Assembly (NCBI RefSeq): GCF_020184175.1
Contig: NC_065533.1
Location: forward strand, 57,140,351-57,204,350
Length of the DNA: 64,000 nt
Origin: Aphis gossypii
Taxonomy: Eukaryota; Arthropoda; Insecta; Hemiptera; Aphididae
Direction of reading: 5' to 3'
The position numbers and the translations under genes were made by a program. This document shows, one piece after another, positions 1 through 13,139 of the stretch. The first letter of the stretch is position 1. Each line of letters opens with the position of its first letter. A model generated the notes under the pieces. That model was not told the origin of the DNA and did not search any database. It saw only the letters and a list, made by a program, of their open reading frames with translations.

Positions 1-3000
1 GGTTACTTAATCCGATGCATAAATAAGTGATTTTTATAATAATAGAAAAATCAAATGGAAAAAAGTTTATGTTATTTAAGTTTCTTTTCGATTTTCACTG
101 TACAGTGTTTGCTCAAATCGTGAAGATCGTATAATGCTATTACTATAATTATATGCTACCATCTACGTACATTACGCGAGCATTTCTGCGTTTTGTATTA
201 ACAACGATAGTGACTATAACTACTAATAAACCCATATTCTTACTCGCATAACTATTTTTTGCTATGAAATATAATGATACATCTTTAAATAATTGTAGAC
301 ATTAATTTATTTTTGTTTTAAATTACGTTGTTTATGCACTTATTATTGATAATACCTAGTTGAATAGAAAGTTATTTTCAAAAGAAAATGACGTCTTATT
401 GAATTGAGTTTTGAGATATAAAAATAGCAACGATAAACAAAACATATATTTGTTTGAATGCTTTTTTTTACCCCTACTAATATAATTTAGAAAATTCAAG
501 TTGAAAACACTTCACATTTATTAAAATAGCGATAATATGAACAATAATAATATATTGTTGTGTATTTAAAAACTGGTATATGAGGTTCAAGCGGTTATAA
601 TATTAAAAACTACAACACAAACATTTGCAATTTATTTTTTTATGTCGAAGATTAAACGATTATATTTTAATTATTTATTTTTAAAGAAATATATCCGTGT
701 TATAATCAACTACATGAGTTATGCCTTATGCCTAAGTGTTTAGTTTAAGTTTAATTTCACCAATATTGATTCTTAGCATTTATAAACTATACACCTGTAG
801 AATTCTCAGCTATTAAATATTTTAATTTATAGAAATTTGATTTTTGGCAGTTGTCTGATGTACAACATACTTTATTAATTTATAGTATAAGTGTATGCAC
901 GATGGCGTGCGCTTAGACTAACAATTTCCCTACCTGAGGGTTTTGAATTTGAGCGGTTCAGTGTGTAAGTGAAATTAATCTTTTGTACATTATAATGATC
1001 GAGCCGGAATGAAGACTTATTGCATTACATAAATACAATTGTCATGTTTACGTTATGGTTATAATTATTATAAACAGTAATAAAAATTAAGTATTCGGAA
1101 GTTTGATAGGTTGTGATTATATACGTTTTTGGCACATAATTATACAGTTATTGACTATTAATTTTACTTTGGTAATAACGGAAACAAATATCTATTAACA
1201 ATATTTTTGTTTGACTGTTATAATATATCATTAATTGTTTTTTAACGGGAAAATAAATAATACCGAGACTATAGTAAGTTATAGTAAAATATGGACTAAT
1301 TAATTATACTATTAAATAATATACGTTCGAAATTATATAGCAACTTAAAATTACATTTTTAAACTTTGAATGCGACATTTAACGCAAGTAGCAAGCTTGA
1401 AGAGAGTTATTCATGTTTTTAAGACAAATTATTAGTTAATAAATATAAATTAAATAAAACTTGTTTATACGATTACTATAATATGATGTTTAATATAATT
1501 TTATTAATCATAATATCACATAATATTTACTGATAAATGGTTTACAAAGAATACAAATTATGCAAATTTGAGTCACTGAAATGTAAATAATATTTTTAAA
1601 TTTTTATTTGTAGTTCATTGTACACACTGTACGATTGTACAAACTTTTGTAACTTTTAAATTTAAAATATATTTTTTTTACCAGTGATTGAAATATAATA
1701 GGTATACAAGCCGTTTACTTGACTTTTGTTTACTAACTTACATATTTCAATATTTGATACATCACTAATAGTAGTTATATAGATATTGATTAAAATTATT
1801 TAAATATTGTACCTACATTATTTCTACAAAGACTCAAATGTAAGCCACATTTGTATCAGTGCTAGATTTTGTAAAATTAAATAATTAATTTTTGAAAAAA
1901 AAAATATTTTAAATTACTCTTACCATTTTGTGTTTTAACGATTAACATTAATTTTATTTTATAGCAGAACTTTATTTACAGAATACATATTCATATCGTG
2001 TAAATCTAATCAACCCACGAGTCACGACTACCAAAAATACATTAACACTTTTTTCGTTAATTGTTTCAATGTAATATGAGTGATGACTTTTGACCGAATG
2101 GTGTCAATTAAATTTGTACGTGGAAAAGTTAAAGAATATATTTTTTATTGAAATACATATTATGTAAAATATATTCAAATAATATGAACTAAAAGTTAGT
2201 TATTTAAAAAGTTTAGTCAGATAGTTATCTATTCACGAATGTCGTTTTATTATAACGGTGTTTTAATACAAGATTCAGTTGTAAATTACGAAATTAAATT
2301 AAATAATAGTTGTTAAAATAAATTAATGTATTATACGAGCATCTGTGGTGAACCGTTATGAGATTACTAATTTGATTTCCGTAAGTATCAAGGAAATTTA
2401 CGTTATAACAAGTTTTGAAATAATATTATAACTAGCCGCATGTTATCGTTCCCCTCCAATATGACATTTAAAGGCTATACAGCCATTCGATACATGAAAA
2501 AAATATTTTAAGATCGTTTTTGCTAGCGACCGAAAACATTTTAAGTTACCGTTATTTAGAGGTAGGAATATCTCATCGTATTCATACTTAACAATTTTGT
2601 CAAAACCGGTACGAAAATACCGGAATTTATTCCATTGGTTTTTTCAATGGGTGATCTAAAGACGCAATACACTTTGATAATAATTGACATCGATCTTCAA
2701 TTTTTCAACAGTTTTTGACGTTGTAATACCAATACCTAGTCGAATAGATCTAACTTTTCTAGTAGATAACATAGGTAATTATAATATGCACCAAATCCAA
2801 TCAAATTAAATTAAAATTCGTACTTTGATTACGGTTATATTGTATCAATAATGTGGATTTCACACGACTATTGCGTTTATCTCTGAATAAATAACTGGTT
2901 TAATCGCGAAATATTTTATGTCTGTTGACGAGGCATTCGGACTTTATAGTTAAGTAATGGTGTAACGGTACTGAAGTTACCATCACGTAACAGTTATACG

Positions 3001-3202
3001 AGAACTACCCGTTTCTTTTGCCAAATATGTGTAGTATTTTCGACAATATTGATTAACTTTAAAAATGTGCAGTACCTATTCTCGAACCCCTCTTTTACAT
3101 GGTATACTGGTACTGTCTTCAATGTTTAAAGCTGAAAATTATTTCTGAACGGTATGATATAATTTTGATGGATCTTTTTGACCAAAAAAACATCAAAACA
3201 GT

Positions 3203-3205
<3 letters not shown>

Positions 3206-3235
<30 letters not shown>
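3206..3235. repeat. (AT)15 microsatellite
   Basis: Uninterrupted AT dinucleotide run. Shorter runs occur at about 33322-33342, and an (AAT)n run at about 7088-7108. Confidence 0.9.
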
Positions 3236-3238
<3 letters not shown>

Positions 3239-6200
3239 GATCTATTTACCTCTTCTATAGGTAACAATATTACGTTGAAGTAATTTCGTATTTTTTCTAA
3301 TATAATAATAATTGTGATTTTGCTATATTACATTAGACATGATTGGTATTTTAAATTATTATCATGTAATAATATTCTATTTGTGTAAATATTAAATAAT
3401 ATAGTCATCCTAGATATTATAAACAATAATAGTTGTTTATGAAAATTTTGTTTTTTGTTGTTGTAGAAATATTATACAATTGAAGAAAGAAATGCAATTA
3501 TAGTCAATCTTGGAGAATTTTTTTCTATGGAAATGAATAATGCATTAGCCACGCAAGACTACTGTCGGTTAATGTTAATTTATCTAGCGAAATATAGAAA
3601 AAATACAAACATAATTAGATAATATTTGTATACGTTAAAACAAAAAACGTTGCTAAGACATTACCATTTACTAATCATATAATATTATTGTACATGCCGC
3701 ATAGACTTATAGGCACTAACAAAATGTAGCAGTAAATCCATCATTATAATGTCATAGGTACATTATTAATATTTGTACACCATAAAAGCACTGCACATTT
3801 GTAATGCAATGCGCTTTGAAAAAAAAAATGTAAACATATATAATTATTTGAATGGATTATAGTATGCAATGTATTACGAGGTAAGCAAAAATAATAAATA
3901 TTATTCTCAAACTGTAATAATATAATAAAAATGTGTCAGAGTCATGCTGAATGGGTCGTAACACTCGTAACACCAGTTTCGCTGCTTCAAAGCAGATGCA
4001 TTAACAGTAGGTAACTATATTTCTTCTCATTATACGACCATAGGCAATTTTTCAGGGCTGGAATTTTGGGATCGGCGAGTTTTGGTCGTAATAAAATAAC
4101 AGTACTGACCAATAACCGGTGTTTTATGACCAGTGTTTTGTACCCAATTTTCATAGTGCGAAAAAAATAAATTCATATTTATACAACCCATTTAAAACGT
4201 CTACGAGCAAACTGTTCACTGTTACGATTAAAATTTAACAAAATGTTAAAAATTTAATAGGTATATACAGTTGATATTATACAGCTATGAAAGCCTTTAA
4301 CATAAAATATGAGTGTTGTGTACAGCACTACAACAGCGAACATGAATTCGTTTAATTTTAACGAACGAAAAAATATCTTATACAAACGCTTTTTTCGTTG
4401 AGCTGTCGGGTTAGTTATCTATATAGACAATCGATATCGGCGCGATAAAACATGATTTTTATTGTTATTTGAATTAATTTATTAAATATTAAATAATCGG
4501 AGGTAAAACTGTAGTATAAAAGGTGAGAAGTATAAATAAATGTAATCTGTAGCTATCAAGACGTATACTTAGTATTTTTGAAATATATATGTATATATAT
4601 ATATATATAGATATGCAAATTTTGTTCACATACAATACAATTAGCTGGTCTGATGATTTAATTACTGGTATAGAATACAGGTATAGGTTAAATTAAACCG
4701 TTTAACATCCGTTGCGTATCCTTGACCGGTTGACCGGGTTATACAATAATATTTTATATATTGTTGAGGATATTTCGACTAAATTATTTATACTTTTTGA
4801 GCAAAGCTGAGATTTTTCATTGCTTCAATATATATCCAATTTATCAATCGTTGTTTTTCAAACTTAATACAATACTGCACATTCCTTGACTTTCCTCGAC
4901 AAGGAGAAAAATATATATTTTATGAATTCAGTTTCAGTTTACCCAAAAACTTTCACTTTGATAAAACTATTGATACAGGTACACGTTGTCGTGATCGTAG
5001 CAGAGTGTACAAAGATCGTGTGACTCCGACAAGAATCATTATTCAGTGGTATCTAATGTCTATAGTATATAATAATAATAGTTAAGACTACCTGATTACA
5101 CCGTCGTGACCATAAAACCATAAAAAGTATGTATGTACAATGCACATTGGGAATCTATTTGGGCGCGAATAATGAAATAACGTTTATCGTATGTAAAGAT
5201 ACGTTGATATAAATGCCTATTATACGGATATATTACACATAGGTGGTTTATTTTTATCCTGTTTTCGCCTAGTAGAAAGTATCTAATTTTTCTTAAAAAA
5301 TTTATAAATATATTTATAATATGTATTATTTTGTAAATTCAGGATTTTATTTTTATATTATAGATAGCTACCTAAGTAAATTGTTTTACATTTTATGGAA
5401 AGCAAGTAATTTAAGATGATAATCGAATTTTAAGTAGCGTATATTGACTCTCTCTTAATATTTTATTGCTTAATTTTTCGTTTTTCAACTACTGTCAACC
5501 CAACTTTAAAATTAGATATAATTTAAAATCAGAAATTCCTTATTCAATAATAAATGAGATAGGAAATATATTGAAATTCTTTAATTTAAAATAGTCCTAA
5601 ACATCTATAATATTTTGTCTACAATCATCCTAACAACATATAGGTATCTATTTTCAAAAAATTCGAAACTATTACACTATTGATTAGTTTTTAAAATAAT
5701 GTTGTTTTACACTTTTACACAAATAAGGTATTGGGTTTTTAATCAGAAAAAATAACATTCTATTTTACATAAAATATTTAAAAAAAATATATTTAAAACT
5801 TTACTGTTCAAACATTATTCCTGGATTGAATAATTTATTACTAACAAATAAATATTAGTGATTACTGATTTAAAATTACATATTATTTATGTTGTCATTA
5901 TAGTCATAAGATAATAAAAGGGGAAAGTATGTAACCACTATGTAGTATAGTAGGTGTCGAGTACATCTCGTCATTGAGTAAGTGACTGTAAGGTATGTGA
6001 TAAATGTTTATTCAATAATAAATCATTTCATACTAGTAAAAATTCCGAGCTAAAACGATCTATCGGCTGATATAACAAGCATTATTATAAGTATATTTTG
6101 TGATATATATTTTATATTATTATTAATGTGATTTATTTTATTATTAGTATTACCATTAACACAGTAGGTATAGGATGAATTATTTTATTTCAGAAAACAT

Positions 6201-9200
6201 TTAATTTTAAAATGTCACTGTGTGTGTAAAATATAATAAAACATGTAAGAATTTTAAATCCCTACGAGAAATATTTTGATTTACAATAAAATTCGTAACC
6301 CACTTAAATCGTTATTCTTCGTTTAGACACATGATTTCGTAAATAGTCTGATTTTTAAATGTTTATCAAAAAATCAATACAATTTTGTACAACCTAAAAC
6401 TACTTATTTTGATTATATTATTAGAACCTAATATAGGTCAAAAATAATGGATTGTTGTTAAACATTGACTATACTTTAAAACTAAGGAATGTGATTTTCT
6501 TAGAGTATGCGCATGGTTAAAAAAAATATTAGGAACATTAATTTAAGAGATACAAATTTTAGAATTATAAATAAGTGCAAAAAAAATAAGCGTGGTGTAT
6601 AAAAATAATAACTGTACATGAGAATTAGGTATTTTAAATATTAAGTTGATTCAGTATCGTTATATTATGAGCTATAAAAACATATACATAATATTTACAC
6701 GGTGTATATCTATATAATGTAATGTAGCATAATAAAAATTAATACTAAACCATACTATTTTACGATACAATAGTCGTAGACGTTTTATGAGTATGCGATA
6801 GATGTAATAATATTCTTATTGCTATTACATAAAATGCTTTTCTTTTTTTTACACATATACAATAATAAACAATCATTGTATGTAGTAGTCTTTAAAATCA
6901 AAATATGGGAATAATTTATTGTTCTATTCGTATAAATTAATAATAATGTCAATGTTGTTGAGAAGTTGTGTCAAATGTAGTGTTATAGTACCTACTTGAT
7001 GATCAATCAGGTATTTTACAAATGTGTCGCGTTCTTCTTTCCTCAGACATAACCATAAGTTGAGCGTATTGGATCACGTTTAAGTAAAATAATAATAATA
7101 ATAATAATCATTAACAAGTAGGTACAATAAACATAGAAAAAATTAAATAAATATAGAAACTTTGTGTTGATTTTCGAGCACACATAGTAAAGTGATAAGG
7201 TTATAATATTATTATTTGCTTATATTTTTGAAAATATTTATATAATTTATCGGATAAGAGTTTTAATACTCGTATTTTAAATTTGTATTGTTTGTGTAAA
7301 TATGATTGTTAATTAATTTTAATTTAATTTTCTTGCTTTTAAAATTCACGTGCCCAATAATCCGCATGATTCGATGTATAATATATGTATATATATATAT
7401 CTTTAAAATCCAAAAAATGATTTTTAAAAACAGGAGAAAGTGACAATGTTGTATAGTAGGTGTGTCACCTATATTGGGCTACTTAAATTTGAATTTAATA
7501 AAATTATTGTAAACGATGAAAAACAATTTTAATCGAATTCATCATAATATATCCTTATAGAAATTCATAAAGATTAATAGAAAATTAATTCAGCTATATG
7601 CTATTTTTATTTCTAAATTATAGCTAAAAAAATTACGAGGAGCTCTGTATTATATTTTTAAGTTTTTAAACTTCACATAACAATATTATTAATATTTATG
7701 GATAAGTCAAACATTTTAAATTATCATTTTTAAATATCTAAAAATGAGCCAAAATAATAATAACTATCAACATTTTAATTTTTCTATGAGTTTTTTACTT
7801 GTCTTACTATTTTTGGAAATCTAACAAAATATATATAGGTAGGTACACGTGCGTATTGTAAAGATCACATAGTTGCTTGCATTATATTTTCATTCGGAGT
7901 CTTGAAATAATACATTTTAAGGTAACTGATAAATGTACCAATACCCCAATACCAGATATTTAATCTAATACAATAAACTATGCATGAAAATAATATATTA
8001 TTAATCACATGAATACAGAAAAGTAAAATATTGCCAATGATATCAGAGAAGTTATTTTAAAGGTATTCTGACCAGGGACGGTAAACAGAAAAAAAGTTAA
8101 ATTGTGATGAGGTGTAATAAATCATTATTGATTTAATCATTAAAATTATAAGTTATAATAGTTTAAAAGTTAAAAAAAAATTAAGTTTGATTTCGTTTCT
8201 TGTTGAGTACTGAAGGGGGTTTGAAGCACACACCTTATGCTCATATTTTAATAAATAAAACTATAGGTAAAGACATTATATTAAAAAAAATGTTGTTTAT
8301 CATAAAAAATGTATTTGCTAATTAAAAATGAGCAAATTTTTGATAAAAAGTTTTATCAACATTCAAAATAATCAAAACTCAAATGATACAAGTATACAAA
8401 ATACGAGTATCGTGAACGGTTTGTAAATTAAACGTCTCGAAAATTATATGGGTACATATTCTTAAATTAATTATATTTACACGTCTTTATTTTAAGGTAC
8501 CTGCCTAATATTATATTAAGTTAATACGCATCGTAGGTACCTATTCATTTTTCAAAATTATATAGTTTATACCTAATAATTATATACGAACTAGAAGTAA
8601 GTATATGTACGGATGTAATAATGCGTATTAAGCGAAGAATAACGCCCATCGTTGGATTCGGCATACTTTTTTGAGCAAAAACCTGTCCGATGTCAAGTTA
8701 AAATATATAGGTAGGTATGTATTATAATATTACCAGTATTTCTGCGGTCGGTCATCCCATTATTACGGCATATTACGATTCCCGAGCATCTAGGCACTGA
8801 GTGTACTTGTTTGGGAATGTGCAAGTTACGAATGCTCATTTGCATTCGGATATTACGTTTGCTGCATTATAAACTATATAATGACTTGCATTAGTGGTGT
8901 GATCGGTTATCTTATATTATATAGTTGCTATTTTTCAATTTTTTAAATCACGATGACCTAACGAATTACTTTTAACGAGAAGTTGCCGTATTAATATATT
9001 ATATGGGGCATAGATATACTGATACTAGTAAATTGATACACCGAATAAATATAAAATATTTATAGCAATAATTATAAATTTCAATGTGAACCGACGGTGT
9101 GGCCCCAGGAATCTTCATATTATGTTTTTACTGTTTTTAGAAAATTTCATTTTTATTATTATTTCAACTCGATTATAAAATAATTTTAACAGTTAAAATA

Positions 9201-9401
9201 TTGGTTTAAAAGATTAAAGGTAATTTTGAAAATTTAAATGTATAAAAATATAATAAACAAAACAAAACTAAATTTTTTAGTCGGTATGATTAAAACATGA
9301 TTTTATGTAGAATAAATTATTTTTTGATATTATAATATATTTTAGTTATTAAAATGAATGTATAAAGTACGTTGTGGTTATAATTTGGGATAGTGTTATA
9401 G

Positions 9402-9566
9402 ATACGGATGTGTAATGTGACAAATCGCAGTGTTGTTGTGAAGTGTGCAGAGGGTGGATCATCTAATGAAAGTGTATTGGAATGAGAAGGAAGTAAGGTG
9501 TGGCCAAATCGGCGACGGGAAAGCAATGCTATACGTTTCATACTCTTAGAGAGAATAACCAATTAA
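9402..9566 (+). pseudogene. Degenerate coding-like stretch, unidentified
   Basis: One frame with a single TGA (9483-9485) reads VVVKCAEGGSSNES before it and VWPNRRRESNAIRF after it. Its codon use is more protein-like than that of the antisense 81-residue frame. It may be a transposon or retrocopy scrap. Confidence 0.2.
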
Positions 9567-11044
9567 AAATATTAATATCCCAAATTCACAGTGAAAATGA
9601 ATGCAGAACACTTAAAGAATAACCTAGTTAGTGTTCAATGTTTATTTGTATATTTGTATTTTTTATAAATAATTAGAAATCAGAAAACTAGTATAACAAA
9701 AAACCTAACCATGTAATTCCTGAGATCTGAGGTCTGCTTGTAAATATTTGACAGCCTAAAGCTATATTATTATATTTTTAAAATTGCAATAATATTATCG
9801 TATTATATTTTTTTTAAATTATTTTTTGATATAAAATAATTGTAGGTATATTTTATAAAATAACTATGCATAAATATAATTTTTACAAAAGAAAAATAGT
9901 TGGGTTTTATTGATGTTTGATATTTATATACTTTCACGACATATTATGAACTTAAAATTTTATTACTTAATCTAGTTCTCGATAAAAAATTATTGATGAT
10001 ATTAATATTATTTTACATAGCCTACTAAAATTAAACTGAATTATCCATACATTATACACAAGTATTAGTAGCCATTAGTGAAGATCTTATTTTTCCGACT
10101 ATGAAAATCAACGTATTATAAGAAAATTGCTTTTAATTAGGTATTCTAAAGTACTGACGTTTTGGACAAATTAATGATAGCTGGGATAATAACATATTAC
10201 TGTTGTTTGTTTTTTTTTTTTTAATAATTATTAATAAACCTATTCAAACAGTCCTAATAAACGTGAGAAATGGTTTATGTGTGTGAAGTATTTCTATTTT
10301 TTTATGAGTATTAAGTATTTAATTTATAATTGTAACCGCAAACATACAAATATATTTAATGTGTAAATGTAGTCATAGCTATTCTGTACATGGGTTTAAT
10401 AGAATATTTATAATATAGTTGTAAAAAAATAAATAGGTACCCATAGTATTTTTAAGTAGGTAATCAAGAATCAAGGAAGAGAATGCTATTTGGAATTTCA
10501 TAGCATAATTTTTGGGAGCATTCACGTTTCTGAGTTATGTTCAAAATTTTAAGAAATTTACATAAATTTAAAATAAACAAAATAATCAAGAACAAATAGA
10601 TTTTGATGAAAAAACTCTTGTATTGGAAATTCTTTAATTTTCTTGGTAACTGATTACTAAGAAATGATTAAATTTAATTATTTTAATCTGACCTAAATTT
10701 ATCTCAATTCTGTAATGTCACTAAATTCATCGCAAATTTAATCCCCATATTATGTATAACAAATATCTTTACTTTTGTTTTTTACTTTTTTATTAAAGAA
10801 ATTTTTAAAAACATTTTTATTTGAACAAATATATATATATATATTTAAAACTAAACCTAAGCTAAGCTCGGTCAGTGGTCACTAGGTGCTATAACATAAC
10901 AAAGACAATAAATTGTTCTTTACTAATTATTTATGTATTTATTATTTTAACAAAATGAACTCAAAAATAAAATAATAAAAAAATATAAATAAGATTTAAA
11001 AAATTTGAAAAACATAATATTAAAATAAGAAAAATAAAATAAAA

Positions 11045-11317
11045 GATTTTCCACGAAACCCATGGCTGACTAAAGAGTTTAAAGAACACGTTAGCTACTC
11101 GCGTGTCTGATTGGTAAAAAAACCAATGGAACAAGGAAATAACTCGATGCAATAAGAATTTGAAATTAAAAATATTGCAGGTAAGCCAATATTGACTAAA
11201 AAGATATTGAGTAGAAACATAGATTGGACACGGTCTGGGATCAGTCATACATTAAAGATCTCGAGTCAGTCTAGAGTTGGTGAGTACCTACTTGTGAAGA
11301 AGACGAAGGATGTTTAG
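11045..11317 (+). pseudogene. Degenerate coding-like stretch, possibly LINE-derived
   Basis: One frame runs 90 codons with only two stops. It begins DFPRNPWLTKEFKEH, which resembles the PW-x-T-x-E segment between endonuclease and reverse transcriptase in LINEs. The antisense 95-residue frame here is a hydrophobic AT-rich shadow. Weak evidence. Confidence 0.22.
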
Positions 11318-12997
11318 CCTATTACTTGAAATTCGCAGAAATCATATCTGAATATTTATAGTTTTAAATATTGCTGTGCTAATTGAGAAAACAAATATTG
11401 TAAGAATCTTGGTCTTAATAAACGAACAGATTTAACTAGAGTACGTAAATATTATGTGTGAAGTATGATGTATAACCAGTATACTTGAAGTTCAAATTAA
11501 TTTTTTTTTTTTTTAATTGATTTTGTTATTTTATCGTTTTTAGGTAAACATATATTAATCAAAAATATTAATTGTATTTACAGATTTTTATGATTTCAAT
11601 TAGTATTAATTTAGCATACTTACGTGTAATAATCGTAACGATTATATCCAACCGTGAATGATTAATTTATTTGGACAATTTATTATTTCTTAATAAACTA
11701 TACCTATTATATCTAATATTAAATTATCTGAAATTTTTAGTATTTATTTTTGGCTCTAAGCAATAACTGTCGATTTAAATTTTAAAAATTCTTCAGCCGT
11801 ACTAATCGGTTAATATTCGTAGGTATAATATTTATCTTCTCTCGGTGTATTGGTCATCAGATCTATTTGTCCGGGTTAAGATCCGGTTTGTACATCCTAT
11901 ACGTGTTCTATTCACAAGTCATTGTTTTCCTACGAAAATATTTGTGCTGCAAGTTAGTTATGATTTGTAAACCCCACGTGGCTACATTAAGATCGATTTC
12001 ACTTTTATAGTTTATGCTGGATACAGAAAATATTATGTGGGATCATATTATTGTACAATATACTCTACTCATCTACGTAGGTCGTGACACAAAAACAAGT
12101 TGTTATAAAATTGGAAATTAAATTAGAAAGCTTCAAGGGAATATTATAAGGTAATACCTATGTTTCAGAAGTCTATACCTACTGCTATACACATGAATTG
12201 GAGATACTGTGGTACTGTGTATTTAAAATGTAATCGAGGTAGAAGAATTTTAATTATTGGTTGTACGCGTCATATAGGTTATAGTTATAAATATTTGAAT
12301 ATATTGTAGAGTATGATTTTCAGATAAAAAAAAAAAAACTAAATTATAATTTTTTCAGTGTACAGTAATTAAAACTTTAAAAATTCGCATAAACGACAAA
12401 AACCGTTTAAAAGAAATTAATATTAACACAAACATTAATCGTGTTTACTCGTGCTAAATTATTATTCACGTTCATAATTTTACCAGTATTTCCGTCAACA
12501 CAGTCAAATCTGGCGGTACCTATATAGCAGTCGAATAGTAGTAGGTACTGATGTTGTATTTCTCATTTCGAGAATATATATTTTTTTTATAGTATATCTA
12601 TTCCAAAGACCTGGGTAGACTTTTGGCATTCAGAGTTAACGATTATAAAATATACAATATTATTCTTAACCGTTATAACTATTGAAACCATAACTAGTTT
12701 ACGGGTGTGACGCACGTGTGTACAGCGTAGAACACGTTTATAATGTTTATATTACATTTACCAGAGCAATAAATATATTGTTCAAAATTACTTTAGGTAA
12801 TCTTTGATAAACTAGAAGTAAAAAACGTAAAAAAAAATGTATATATATATATAAGCTAATTCGTTTTATAACTGTTTATTTATAAATATAAAAAATAAAA
12901 TGTTTAAATCTTTCTATTTATTTTATAAATGATGAAACATTGAATAATTTCATCGATAACAATTAATAGAATAATATCGTGTCACATAGTCAATAGG

Positions 12998-13131
12998 CAG
13001 AGGCGTATTTAGGATTTTGCTGCCCTGGGTAAACATTTTTTTTACAACTGTTTAAATTTTGTAAAAAATAAAACCTTCCAGTTACATTTACTGCCCCCCA
13101 AACAAGTGCCCCCCCCCTAAATACACCACTG
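12998..13131. mobile_element. hAT-type MITE, 134 bp
   Basis: Terminal inverted repeats CAGAGGCGTATTTAGG and CAGTGGTGTATTTAGG (14 of 16 match) enclose an AT-rich core with a C-run near the right end. A perfect 8-base duplication, TCAATAGG, flanks it at 12990-12997 and 13132-13139. 8-base duplications with CAG...CTG ends are diagnostic of hAT elements. It encodes nothing and would need transposase in trans. Confidence 0.88.
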
Positions 13132-13139
13132 TCAATAGG

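Larger units (their letters stand above)
1..12997. other. AT-rich non-coding DNA
   Basis: No gene I can support apart from the degenerate patches listed at 9402 and 11045. Holds an (AT)15 run and a GC-richer spot at 900-975 of unknown nature. A stop-free 95-codon + strand frame at about 4800-5088 has no ATG near its start and is compatible with chance. Confidence 0.6.

Noticed and set aside
4800..5088. 95-codon stop-free + strand frame including GTRCRDRSRVYKDR
   Set aside because: No ATG near the start, no splice context, and about one or two such runs are expected by chance in a window this size.
8720..8890. Coding-like frames on both strands in a GC-richer patch
   Set aside because: Neither has a start, splice partner or recognisable motif; both end in AT-rich noise.
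10961..11248. 95-residue hydrophobic - strand ORF
   Set aside because: Phe/Leu/Ile run typical of AT-rich DNA; the opposite strand looks more like decayed coding sequence.
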